Source of the DNA: Sipunculus nudus
Lineage: Eukaryota > Annelida > Sipuncula > Golfingiida > Sipunculidae
Assembly: GCA_026874595.1 (NCBI GenBank)
Contig: CM049307.1
Span: forward strand, 61,966,370-62,030,369
Direction of reading: 5' to 3'
Length of the DNA: 64,000 nucleotides
This document shows positions 13,109 through 24,624 of this stretch, piece after piece. The position numbers were made by a program, and so were the translations under genes. Positions within the stretch are counted from its first letter, which is position 1, and each line of letters starts with the position of its first letter. The notes below the pieces were generated by a model. The model saw only the letters and a program-made list of their open reading frames with translations. It did no database searches and was not told the DNA's origin.

Positions 13109-16100
13109 CTGAAACAAAGAAGGTTTAAATATGAGCAATTGATAACATTTTAACACCGGAAACAACTAAAGATTTTAACATCTGAAATTAATGTTTATCA
13201 ATTATCATTTGAAAACAATCATACCAAAGATCTCTTTTATTATAAGACTATTTAATATTATTCAATCTACTAAATACAGTTACTATTTTATTGGTATTTT
13301 TATTCATCTGTATGCATATGTAAATATGATTTTAACAATATACATGTAAGAAAATATACCAAACCACTGCTCACATCACCACAATGGATAAAGATACCAA
13401 TAATATACAGAAATTCCATACATACCAATATATCAATTTTATATTGTAAGAATACTCAGTTGTATATGATTAATTTTTTTACTAATTGATTAATTAATAC
13501 AATGCCAGCCTAAACAGAAAACATTTCCACTAGTTTTAAAATATGTTAATTTCCAGCATAACACAAGTGTGACATTACCGTAATGTCTACATTAGTTTGT
13601 ACCATGCATTACTTCATACACCCTATTTTCTCCAAAAAGATATTTTTATAAATAGTCTGTAATAATTGGTACATGTAAATGCTGGCGCAATATTAGGGGA
13701 TTCCCCTTGACAACATCCAATATGACTAGACTATAAGAAATGTGCCAGCCATGTTTTATTTAATCCTTACAGAGTCATTTTATGCATATCTTCTAGTTTC
13801 ATGTCTTTCTTTATTTATTTACCAATGTCACAGCATTGGAAGAGATTATGTAAAATAAAATACATCTGAGTTCAAGACTACTTCACTTTATGGATTCCTG
13901 AGACAGTGGATGAATCACAGATGATTCAGCACATCAAAATTAGTCTAGTTGAAACGCCATATTTTATAATTTAAATTATTTTCTTAAGTAAGATGTTTAT
14001 TATAATGTACTTTGCCAAGAAATAGATATGTGAAGCGGACATTTCTGGAACCATGAAAAGGGGCAGGATAAATCCAAGCACAAGCGCTTACATTCACATA
14101 TGAAGAAGTTGAGCAGTGTGACTGCGACTGTATGACCACTGAACATGTAGTCACCACATGTCCGCACTCCCTGAATGCTCATCCCTAGACCTTTGGATAT
14201 CGTTACAGCTCTAGTCATCTTGGCCCACAAGTCACCATATGGCTGAAAATAATTAAAACACATTTATAAATCATTAGGACATTTTCTGACAGTGCAGGTT
14301 TTGAGCTTTGTATTCACTAACAAAGAAATGAAATACAGAGTGTTAAAACTACCATTTTGTGTCTCCAGTCTCTTCCAGCAACATCAGGAAAATAACATCA
14401 GTGTTGTGCCAATTAATGGATTATATCAATGATTGGTCGGGTTTTTTTTAATTAATCAATTAAATCATTTGCATTTGTGCATATCTGATCACAAACAATT
14501 ATGTAAGCACATGCAAAATAGTCATATTATCGAGAAAACAATTTTCTAATTGTGTCGGGGATATATAAAAGACAGGGCACAAACCAGTGAACAGCAATAA
14601 AACCTAACTTTGTGCAACATAGAATTGTAAAAATTCTGGCCATTACATTGGCCTTTCAGGATAATATAAAAGTAAGACTGAGTTTATACGGTTAATATTG
14701 CAGGTATAATTCTATACAATAAATTTCATGTTAATATAGATGGTACATTGATCATCGGTCGTCTTTTATCTTTCAGTCACTGAATATGATTTGAAAAACA
14801 ATCCCTACCACTAGATAACAAGCTGCAATTTGCCACTGTAGCAGTTTCAAACAAATGATGCTGTGACAAATTCACTAAAATTTTAGTTTTTAATATGTAA
14901 ACATTTAAAAATGAAAATGTTTCAACAAAATTGTCAATTTCATTTAATATGTTAAAATAATACTGTCAGGCTTAGTGCATTTAGGATATGAAGTGTTTTG
15001 GTACTTTTGCAGTTAAGCAGACATTCCAATAAACCAAGTTTCGATTAAGTATATATATACTTTTACCTGAGGCTTGCAATCCAGATGATGACCAGGTACT
15101 GATAGTGACGTGATGATCATGGTGAAAGCTCTAAGTAGAAAGATGGTGCCAGCCAGACAGCACAGGCGCCGCAGAATGATGAACCTGAAGTACAATATCA
15201 CAGAGAATGCTTTAAACAAGAAGATGGTGAAAGCAAGACAACATACACTGCAGGATTATGAGCCTGAAGAACAAGACCATAGTGCTCTAAATAAGAAGGT
15301 GGTGCCAGCCTGACAACAGAGGCACTGCAGGATGATGAACCTGAAGTACAACATCATAGTAAACGCTCTAAATAAGAAGGTGGTGAGAGCAAGACAACAT
15401 ACACCGCAGGATGATGAACCTGAAGTACAATATCACAGTGAATGCTCTAAATAAGAAGACGGTGACGGCAAGACAACATACACCGCAGGATGATGAACCT
15501 GAAGTACAATATCACAGTGAATGCTCTAAATAAGAAGGTGGTGACAGCAAGACAACATACACCGCAGGATGATGAACCTGAAGTACAACATCATAGTAAA
15601 TCCTCTGTATAAGAAGGTGGTGCCAGCCTGACAACATACACTGCAAAATGATGAACCTGAAGTACAATATCACAGTAAATGCTCTAAATAAGAAGGTGGT
15701 GCCAGCCTGACAGCAGAGGCACAGCTGGATGATGAACCTTAAGTACAATATCAAAGTGAATGCTCCAATCAAGATGATATATATTCAGCATTATTTCACT
15801 ACAAAATCACAAATTAGTTTATTTACACGAGTTCCATAAAATACCAGAATAATTTACATAGCTTACAATAAAGCCCATACATGTTGGATCAAAAATCATT
15901 TCAAATGCAGTCTATAAAACAATGGAAACTTTCAATTAATGGCCATTGGTTGGAGCTGCATTTTTCCCTTTGAATGATAATGCCTGTAATGGGAGTGGTT
16001 ATGAAACACAAAGCCTAAATTCCTAAAGATAATTTAATATCCAAGTTTTGGTCCTTAGGGGTATTTCCAGTAATTATCAGTAATACCCAGTAATTATAAA

Positions 16101-19100
16101 CTAAAGATCAGGAGGTCATTCCGATTTCAGACTGAATTCTTTAATGGCTAATATGCTGTTTACATACATTAACATCATTATATATTTCAGGGTTAGCATT
16201 TGACCTAGGTAAAATCTGTTTTTCCCCCAACCCAGTGGATAAACCTGGGTTAAAAGTATTTTACCCATTCATTACCTAGGGTTTTGCCGAGTTTATCATC
16301 CAAGCTTCTTCAATGTTCATATGCTTTTATCAAGTAAGCAACACACCCATTTTCTTTCTGTTTTGGCAGCAGAAGTTATACACACATTCTGGGAATACTG
16401 GTGGCAAGCAGACTTGCTCTAGCCACAACATCCCTGTTAAAATGATGCAATTTACCACTGACACTTCAACTCATTTTTGGCTATGCAGAGCACATAACTG
16501 TACTCATTAGGAATTTAGTGTAAAACCAGGATTCCTGGGCAATACCTGGGTAAAACCTAATCTACCCAGCCCAGGTTTTATCCAGGTGTTACCTGGGTTT
16601 TACCTATGAACCCTGATTTATCTAAACAGTCTTATGTCATACTCACCTATGATTGTGAAAGAACAAAATAATACCAAGGATACCGAAGAGTACCATCCCT
16701 GTCACTTCACACATGACGAACGCCCATGGAATGTAGGGAAGGTTATCTAGCACTATGTCTGGCAGGGGAGGGTACTTCTTCATATCTGGAACACGGTCGT
16801 GACATACAGCCATAGCCATAGCTGTGATCAGAAAGACACCATAACAGTAAAGGCCACTTATAACTAACTTGGTGTACTCTGGTTTTAATGCTGTGCAGTA
16901 TTTACCAGAATAATCGTCACCATTATCACAGGTATCAATATAATCAGATGAGGTAGAGAGTTCGCTGTCCAGTCGATGGACCTTTTTCCGCCTGATATTG
17001 GGAACTGTAAGGTATCCTCCAGAGCTGGAAACTGTGGGTGGTGCATGCAGTAATTCTTCTTCCATAAAACTGACGTTTTCCCTCTGTAACTGAGTAATCT
17101 GGCGTGATAAACGTTTTATGTCACCTAGGGAGGTCATGGACAAAGGAGAGCTCCGAAGATCATTTTCTGTCATCATGAGTAAGACGGATCCATCCACTTT
17201 GTGACTGGAAAATAGTGACACCAAATGACCAAACCCTTTACTCTCCATCCACTGACCAACGTCCTGCACAGTCCACAATGTGACATCATCAGGACTTTCT
17301 AATCTTTTTCTGCAACAGGAAATTTGACAAGCATTAGTACTCAAGTCAATCAATGAAACCCTGAAGATAAATATTTCCTATAATCTGTTTAAAGTACACA
17401 TCTGTACTTGAAACCTTATTTTTCAAAACTTATTGATTTTGCAAATTCATATCTGAAAATTGCTACACAACCCACAGTAGGACAGACTCTACCTATCAGT
17501 CCAGGGCCTGAAAATTGGACAATAGAGCAGAGCCTAACATTGTGGGCTGCATGTAAAATCCCATAAAATGGCACATGTAGTTAAAGGAAAGGACAAAGGA
17601 AAAAGAAACAGATGAATCCAGCCAATGCAAGTATAGCAAAGGCAGATACGGCAGACAGAAAGTGGGAATTTCTGTGGAAGGTTAAGATATCACATACAGT
17701 GTTTTGCTCCAGGACATTACATGTTCTGAAGAGGCACTGGCAACAATACATAATATTGGCTCATGGAGTAATATTTGCTCATAGTAAGTCAACATACCTG
17801 TCCAATGTGCATAGAAGAAATGAAAAAAAGCACCATGTGGATCCTATGTACGTAGTGACACTTAGGATGGGGATGTCAGAGCAAATTCCTAATACTGCAT
17901 GAAAAGAAATTATCCATAAGACACAGTACCTGGTACTAAATTTTAACAGTGCAAACCTAATGGTAGAGGAAATACTACAATACGCACCTGTGGTTTAACC
18001 CCAACACAAATAGAAAGGGAATTTGGAGGAAGCAGGGGTAGAAGTGTGAACTGGTTCAGTTTTGCATGTGAGGTTTGCCAGGAGACATTAATCTGAATAT
18101 CTGAAAATGGCCAAACAATCGGGGACGAGGGAATTATCTTGAAAATTGATGAATTGAAATTTGCCAAACAGAAGTACCATCAGGGTCATGTTGTCAAGGG
18201 GGAATGGGTTTTTGACAGGCATGAGAGGGACAATAAAAGATAGTTTTCATGTTCACAGTTATCATGTAACAGCTGATACAGCCATGAGTCTTAATGTCAT
18301 TAGTCAAACATATTGACATATTTCATTTTTTTTTAAATTTTGTAATAAACATTAACCAACAAATTAAACTCCTGGAAAAGACTTGGAAATTTAGATTAAT
18401 TTAATATAATCAACTGCATCCTTGTCTATCATTAACTTGCTTCACATAATCCCTAATAGTAAACAACAATTTTATTTAACTATTTATTTTTCATTTTTAT
18501 GATTGAAATGAAATATACCCAATAGTGACTGCATGGTGTCATTTGAAATACATTTTCAGTCATCCAGGGAAGATCCATAAAACTAAAGTACATGCAAAGT
18601 TATTCCCTGTTACTCATTATCTATAAAATTCCTTTTCCATCATTTTTTTCTTAAAGTAATTATTATAAACCAATATTTTTTTTTAAATTGATTATTGTTA
18701 TGTCCAAAACAACTACTAGAGGATGGGAGTTGGACAGTTAAACCCAGCTAGAGCAACCCAAAAGCTGGCTGGGTGCAGAGTATGCCTCACCTAAAGCATG
18801 CATAATTGGCCTGAAAGGTCAATAAGGTGACATATAGGCTTCACTATAGCCTAGGTATGACATGGTCTCATAAAAACTTTAATAAAAGCTACAGTTTTAG
18901 GTCAATTCCTTCTAAATTTCAGAATTTAGAAGCTGAAATCCTTATGTGTGATATGAAAATTAAATCAACAGTGCTTACAGGGAAATAACATGCCATGGCC
19001 AAAGTTGGGCAAAATTTATGGTACTGATTTTATATTAATTCAAATAACATATTAAATTTTAAAAAAATAAGATCTAAATTTTGACATACAACCGAATTTC

Positions 19101-20164
19101 GATTAAATGAAGTTATATCCCTGAAAAACAGACTCTAGTTTCAGCAATTTTTTTGTTAAGTGAGTAAATATATTTCCTGTTTGTTTTACAATTTGCATCA
19201 TGTTTGGGTATATAACTTCAACAGATGATGCAATACTGACCTAATTTTTGGTGTGTACATAGGACAGGTACAGAAAAATATGCAATATGAATACTATGAT
19301 CAAATTTAGATCAGTGGTTTTGATATAGGCAGTCTTGAAGTGTAGCAAGCGCATATAAAGGTGATATATCAATATTTTAGTACATGTAAAGTTTATTTCT
19401 ATATATGAATGGGCTCTCCCCGCCTAACTTTCGGACTTCATCACAGATGATTCAATGGAGTCTGTACGTGTCGGACTAGCAACTAGAAGGAGTGGTATAA
19501 GTGGAGTATAGACCCAGTGGTGGCTGTTGTAGACACAGAGCAACAGGCCCCTGCCTTCATTTATTTAGAGGAGGGGAGTAGGCTACACCTGATGTTGGGT
19601 GCCTATCCCAGTGCCCCTGTGCTATTGTTTCAAGCAGCAGTGTACATGCATGCATGATGTGTTACATCATCACTGGTGCATGGTGTGAGTGTCCTGTAAC
19701 TGGACCACTAGGTACACACAACCACGGGCTACAGGCGGTATTGTTATTAAGGTAACACACTGGGTTTTTTCTGCTGGCCAGGCGCATGTATCACATTTCA
19801 GCTCGGTGTGCCAGTAAAAAGTTGGCAGTGATGATGTAACACTGCAGTGCACACGGCTAGCCTGAAACAATGATTAGCCAATCGTCCAGGGCGTAGCCAC
19901 AGGCTTAATGTACTCAAATTGGGTACATCATCGTCGACTGCATGCGCTCTTGTCCGCTGGATAAATGAAGGCAGGGACCTGTGGCTCTGTGTTTACAACA
20001 GAGCCACAACTGGGTCTAAAGTGGAGTACAAATAGACGAGACCTCCCCCCTGACGTGTGTGGGCGATAATAAGAGAAAATCTATCAATGGTATAAAATCG
20101 ACTAAATATGTTACAAATAATGAATTTCCAAGCACTTTTATCGTGTAAATACTTACTCAGACAT
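12780..20164 (-). CDS. SAMD8: SAMD8 / SMSr, ceramide phosphoethanolamine synthase (whole gene, 5 coding exons)
   Basis: Coding exons in transcript order: 20157-20164, 16647-17309, 15067-15184, 14092-14242, 12780-13108. All introns are GT/AG and phases agree; total 1269 nt, 422 residues (vertebrate SMSr is about 415). The protein has an N-terminal SAM domain (about residues 11-80), a linker, several membrane segments, the family motif PPLPD, then [10 protein letters not shown] and [10 protein letters not shown], which supply the catalytic His, His and Asp of the sphingomyelin-synthase/LPP family. The SAM domain marks the SMSr branch, which is known to make ceramide phosphoethanolamine in the ER and to influence ceramide levels; SMS1 and SMS2 make sphingomyelin. 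No catalytic residue is missing. The intron before exon 3 contains an unusual array of copies of that exon's start. UTRs were not delimited. Confidence 0.95.
14092..14242 (-). CDS. SAMD8: SAMD8 coding exon 4 (first catalytic histidine)
   Basis: 151 nt, acceptor ttattttcag, donor GTAAGC. It encodes [20 protein letters not shown] through [20 protein letters not shown]. The His in FSGHT is the first catalytic histidine of the sphingomyelin-synthase fold. It ends one nucleotide into the Tyr codon completed by exon 5. Confidence 0.94.
15067..15184 (-). CDS. SAMD8: SAMD8 coding exon 3 (membrane segment, TSLSVPG motif)
   Basis: 118 nt between acceptor cttcag and donor GTAAAA. It encodes [20 protein letters not shown] then [19 protein letters not shown], matching the family's RRxxxxxGTLYLxRxxTMxxTxLPVPG block. 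It is the only copy in the neighbourhood that extends past the repeated part and has a donor, so it is the functional exon; copies of its first 57 bp or so lie upstream at 15209-15780. Confidence 0.92.
15128..15780 (-). repeat. Tandem array of copies of SAMD8 exon 3 start plus splice acceptor
   Basis: Units of 75-81 bp begin at 15128, 15209, 15284, 15365, 15444, 15523, 15602 and 15681, with a partial one at 15762. On the gene strand each holds about 24 bp of intron ending in cttcag (cttaag in the last) and then about 57 bp of exon 3 coding sequence. Only the 15128 unit continues into the rest of the exon and a donor. The array therefore offers up to seven extra acceptor sites upstream of the true one. 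Confidence 0.9.
16188..16615. mobile_element. hAT-like MITE next to SAMD8 exon 2 donor
   Basis: The left end CAGGGTTAGCATTTGACCTAGG and the right end (reverse complement) CAGGGTTCATAGGTAAAACCC are inverted. Internal repeats of AACCTGGG/CCCAGGTTT add secondary structure. Flanking octamers ATATATTT and ATTTATCT agree at six of eight positions, fitting a decayed hAT duplication. It lies about 30 bp inside the intron from the exon 2 donor. Confidence 0.6.
16647..17309 (-). CDS. SAMD8: SAMD8 coding exon 2 (SAM domain and first membrane segments)
   Basis: Acceptor cctgttgcag before 17309 and donor GTGAGT after 16647; 663 nt. It encodes the SAM domain ([16 protein letters not shown] through SLGDIKRL), an acidic, Ser-rich linker, a hydrophobic helix ([20 protein letters not shown]), the loop motif YPPLPD and a second helix ending ILFFHNH. 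The reading frame continues upstream of the acceptor to an ATG at 17353, but that extension lacks similarity to the family and crosses a good acceptor, so I do not use it. Confidence 0.93.
18950..19345. repeat. Dispersed repeat, copy 2
   Basis: Same family as 6230-6630, same orientation: tgccatggccaaagttgggc, gttaagtgagtaaatat, tggttttgatataggcagtc. It sits in SAMD8 intron 1. No coding capacity seen. Confidence 0.6.
19500..20031. mobile_element. Foldback element in SAMD8 intron 1
   Basis: Arms of about 65-70 bp at 19500-19565 and 19961-20031 are inverted copies (gacccagt, acacagag, ccctgccttcatttat against ataaatgaaggcaggg, ctctgtgt, actgggtc). It ends about 125 bp from the exon 1 donor. Superfamily not determined. 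Confidence 0.65.
20157..20164 (-). CDS. SAMD8: SAMD8 coding exon 1 (start codon)
   Basis: ATG TCT GA followed by a perfect GTAAGT donor. Joining to the acceptor at 17309 gives [11 protein letters not shown] in frame, running directly into the SAM domain. Human SMSr also starts only a few residues before its SAM domain. The coding part is only 8 nt, so the start is inferred from phase, donor strength and protein length. Confidence 0.75.
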
Positions 20165-21084
20165 GGCCAGGCTCAAACAATCTCCCACTGCTCTCTAAAA
20201 CGGGCTCTGCTAGCCGGAACTTGACAGGTCTTGTTTAAAGTGAATCATCTGATCAAAAATATAACCTTTACCGTAACGTTCCCACAAAAGTACGCACATG
20301 AGGGTCCATCCCACACAGGGATACGCGCCCCCTTCCAGCGTGGCAAACATGAGTACTTCGGTAAATCAAATGCTAATTTCACGTATGGAGATTAGATCAT
20401 GCGGACAGTTTCATATCTAACATACAAGACATTACAAATAATTTAAAACAAAACAGATAATTTTCATTATATATATATATATTTTTTTTCCTATATGGGC
20501 TGGGATACGTACAACTTATAGGTCTAGGCGTTTTAGGAACCTGACAACAAAAAGCTATTTTTTACTGGTGTTTTTTAAATCCGCTTACAAGAAAAATAAA
20601 TTGTTTTTAATGTATACTTACAGAAAACTTAGATCTAAATAAATACATATTTCTCATGTAACAACGGTTACATATTTTAGCCTCACAGATCTATAATAAA
20701 TTTAAACATTAAAATTAAAAGAAAATAACGCAAACCTCGATACAATTTAATACAGAGACAAAACCACAAAAAAAACCCTGATTTTCCCCTTCTGAAAATC
20801 TTACAAAAGTGGCGCTCTTTTTAGAATATCAGTAGACAAATATGACGCATTGAAATATTTCTTATCAATCGTTGGGCTACCATTAATGAAAGGATAGCCT
20901 AGATCTGACTTGTACCTTGCATATTTGTAAAAAGGCAAAGGCATTGAAAACTATTACCTAAATTTTAAAAAGGCATATTTTTCCTTTTTAAACAAAAAAA
21001 TTGCATGCATCCATGCGCATTTTGCTCCTTTCCTATGCTGCCACCTAGTATCAGACAAGAACACTGACTGAACATGTTGTTGTA
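20165..21084. other. SAMD8 5' UTR and probable promoter region
   Basis: Sequence upstream of the SAMD8 ATG on the minus strand. The first 180 bp or so is less AT-rich (gctctctaaaacgggctc, ccacacagggatacgcgccc), as expected near a transcription start. No TATA box assigned. A (TA)n and poly(T) run is at 20470-20490. Confidence 0.45.
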
Positions 21085-22261
21085 TCCGCAAAAACAGAGT
21101 TTTGCGGATACTATGTTTTCAGCCGACCGCCGCCGCCGCCGCGTAGGTGTCCGGAGAACTCCTCCGTAACCGCTGGGCGGAATTTTACGAAGCCGGGATT
21201 ATGTTCCGTCACATGTGAACTGCTGCGCCCCGATTTTGTTTTTACCTCTGACCTTTCCTCTCTGCCAAGCGTCCATTGGTGCGTCTGTTTCCATACATAA
21301 ACCCACATATCTCGGGAACCGTTTGACCGATCAGGAATAAAATTTTGTACAAATGTAGCCCTTGGATAGCTTTATATCATACACAAAAAATGGTGGCGCC
21401 ACCTGCAACCATGTTTGCACAGTGTCCATCTGTTCATCTGCCGTGGGATAATATCATTCATATCTCGGAAGTGGTTTGACTAATTCACCTGAAATTTGGC
21501 ATGCGTATACATCCTGGATAGCTTTCTTGATTTTATGACAGGTGGCGCCACCTACATTCTAGTTTACGCTGCAGACATCCAAGCTCATATCTCGGGAACC
21601 GTTTGACCGATTGGGCCAAAATTTTGCATGTGTGTAGATCTCACATAGCTCTTTATCATACACAAAACTGGAGGGGCCACCTGCAATCATTTTTGCACAG
21701 CGTCCGTTTGTTTGTCTGCCGTGGGCTAAAATCACTCATATCTCTGCAGTGGTTTGACATAACTGCCTAAAATTGTGCAGGTTTATACATCCTGGACAGC
21801 TTTCTCGATTTTTTGGGCAGGAGGTGCCACCTACGTTTATGTTAACGCTGCAGACATTCAGGCTTATATCTCAGGACTGGTTGGACATATCCCCTGAAAT
21901 TTTGCATGTGTATAGACCTCACATAGCTCGTAATCATACACAAAATCGGTGGCGCCACCTGCCATCATTTTTGCACAAGTCCTTCTGTTTGTCTGCTGTG
22001 GGTTAAAATCACTCATATACATGTAGTGGTTTGACCTTTTGCCTAAAAGTTTGCATATGTATACAACTTGGACAGCTTTCTGGATTTGTGGTAGGTGGAG
22101 CAACCTACATACACATTTCGGCTGCAGACATCCATGCTAATACTAGTATGCAACACACCTGACTCTGTTTCCCCTTGCCACTCAATCCATGCCTCACTTC
22201 ACCCGTTCCACTTTGATTTAGGCGGATACACGTAGTCGCTTGTCGACTACCCGTATTCTAG
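21085..22261 (+). mobile_element. Helitron-like element, family 1, copy C (best preserved ends)
   Basis: 5' end TCCGCAAAAACAGAG with the perfect hairpin GTATCCGCAAAA / TTTTGCGGATAC, then TATGTTTT and CCGCCGCCGCCGCC. The body is tandem units with GGTGGCGCCACC. 3' end GTAGTCG-cttgt-CGACTAC hairpin, 7-nt spacer, CTAG at 22258-22261, then TT. This layout (5' TC, 3' hairpin a few bases before CTRR) is the Helitron signature; the central tandem repeats recall Helentron-associated HINE/DINE-type elements. Confidence 0.75.
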
Positions 22262-22577
22262 TTTTATATTGAATATGATAAGATAACATGAAGATTCAGA
22301 TAGGGGTGACCCATAAGATTCAGTGCCTTATGTTACCGAGTAATATAGATAATTTGTATTTCTATTCTACTCATTTCAGTCAGCTTAAAGCAAATTTTGA
22401 TAGGAAAATATACAATATTTCATGAGTACATTTCGGGGATTTTTGACCTATAAGATCCTGTCAAATGTCACAAATTTTCGAATTCGCAAGAGATTATGAT
22501 ACAAAAATTTTTTGTTTCAAATTTCAGGAAAAATATGCCTCGCTTGAAAGATATCGCGTTCATTCTGTGATAACTGG

Positions 22578-24075
22578 CAGTGGTATGGTGGCTGATTTAG
22601 GACACAGAAAAAATATTTATCTCGAGATGTTAAGTTGAGATCTCGAGATAAAATTTGAATGAAAAAAAATAAGTCCATGTGGGCGTTTTATACGAACCAT
22701 TTGATGCTTAATTGAGGTAAAGCAAAATAGAGGGACCGACTCCGATATATGACGTATGTCAAATAAACATAATCTATTGACCCTTTCATAAAAACGAGCC
22801 AGTCCCACAGCATATATAGGTAGTGTTTTTTTGTTTGTATCCACATGATTTTAACATGGATCGAAGTGGTGGATGGGGTCGCTATATGGCCACCGATGGT
22901 AACAGAAACACTTCCGGCGAAGACAAGTAGCCTATAGATAAATGCTAATACGTCAAAGTGGCGTTAGAAGAACCTTTCGCAGCAAGGATTACCTTCAGTT
23001 CTTTAATTTGTATATGCAGAGTTAGTCGGTATCACAAAAATTCTATAAATAAGGTGAACAGTGGCTTTAAGTCCAAAGCAGACTCGGAGCATTTTGCAGA
23101 AGGAAAACCATTATGATCGAAATATTTAAACGGTTTATTTATGGATAAAATTAATTTATGATTCGGATAGGTTGACGCAAGGTAATCTGAGATATAGTTA
23201 AAGCTATAGTGGGTCCAGACTGGGACTTTAGGGGCTGTGGCACCCCTCCCTCCCCCTTCCCCCCACCTCCCATCTCGCGTACCTACCAGAAAACACAGTT
23301 TTCATTTTTATCATATTTTCATTTATGATGGTCAAATACGTATGCCATAAAACAAACCACAATTTCAATAAAAACAAAAGCTGAAAAATTTAAAAAAATA
23401 GCGTGGTTCTATACCAAGCTCATATCTATCTGTATGTTTAAAATAATAAGGTCCCCACCATGCATATATGCAGACCTAAACATTTATATTTGAGTGATTT
23501 CTCAGCAATGACTTCGAATCCGCCGTTCAGGTTGAATCTGTTCCAATTTCTTTAGGCTTTGACATCTTCCTTTCGGATATGAATAATTTAATATTGGATT
23601 TTATATTGAACTTTTCTTCACCTCGCCCTATCCTAGGGGAAATACAAACCTGATTGATTTTCACAGAATTTTATTGTATTATCGTCCATTTAAACACAGA
23701 ACACATGGTCTTTGTTTTTATAATTGCAGTATAAAGCAATCCTCACGTATTTTGTCCCTTTACCGTTGTTTTTCTTTTATGATCGGTGGTCATTTTTGCG
23801 AACCCACACCCCGATCCATGTTATAAACACATGGATACAAACTAAAGGCACAACGTGTACCCCGTGGGATTGGCTTATTTTTATGAAAGGTTCAATTGAG
23901 CATCGAATGGTTCGTACAACGCCCACGTGGACTTATTTTTTTATTGAACTTTTATCTCGAGATCATTTTTTTTCTGTAGCAATTTTTTGTGTGAAATAAT
24001 ATGTCGAGTTCTCGAGATAACATCTTGAAATCTCCAGATAATTACTTTTTAACTTGTGTCCTAAATTAGCCACTG
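22578..24075. mobile_element. Foldback DNA element with about 270-bp inverted arms
   Basis: The left arm (about 22578-22870) and right arm (about 23810-24075) are inverted copies. Shared blocks in order: GGCTRATTTAGGACACA, TATCTCGAGA, ATAAGTCCAYGTGGGCGTT, ACGAACCATT, CCTTTCATAAAAA, GTATCCA, ACATGGATCG. The 940-bp centre is AT-rich and has no transposase ORF. The ends differ by a small insertion at the left, so exact termini and target duplication are unclear. Confidence 0.75.
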
Positions 24076-24329
24076 TTAAGATATGAGTTAAAGGATGAAT
24101 AATATTTAAATTAGAGTCATGAACTTAACTCTGAAAGTGGCTTTGACCTTCAATATTTTCATATAAGGAGTAAAACATTGTTTCTCAAGTGGAAAGATGT
24201 ATCCTTCTGAAAGTCAAAATGAAAGATGTCAGATGATAAGTTGTCGCAAGAGTTTGAAAAACATGTGACCCTCAAATCTGCTAATATATAGGATTTCATG
24301 AACCCCATATTTGTTGAAGTATCATATTT

Positions 24330-24609
24330 TTTTATTCAGATTTGACACGAACAATATTTCCACCAATATCTTGGAATTGTAAAGGCAGGCTGCACATCAA
24401 ATATCAGATTCAGGGATGCCTGCTTTTGCCGATCAGCAAAACCGACAGAACACTCAGCCACATTTGCACCAGATGATCTGGAAACTCTTTCATTCGCTGA
24501 AGGCGGTCTTGCCAGGGATGCGTCTGGTAATCTGCTGCCTGTTGCATCTGACGAAGGATCGACTGCCATCAATGATGAGAGATCGGTGTGTGCGGAGCAG
24601 CACTCTATA
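24330..24609 (+). other. GC-rich exon-like island, not identified
   Basis: A polypyrimidine tract and ttattcag at about 24343 look like a plus-strand acceptor. One plus frame is open from after a TGA at about 24346 to TAA near 24622 (about 90 codons, including FRDACFCRSAKPTEHSATFA and DLETLSFAEGG); a minus-strand frame of 78 codons is also open. The base composition stands out from the AT-rich surroundings. I do not recognise any protein family and cannot tell which strand, if any, is coding. Confidence 0.3.
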
Positions 24610-24624
24610 AAATTTTATTAATAC

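Noticed and set aside
15512-15772. 86-codon minus-strand ORF resembling SAMD8
   Set aside because: It reads through the exon-derived tandem array, not an independent gene; recorded as a repeat.
17309-17353. Extension of SAMD8 exon 2 to an ATG at 17353
   Set aside because: It crosses a good acceptor (cctgttgcag), adds residues with no family similarity, and the exon 1 ATG joins in frame.
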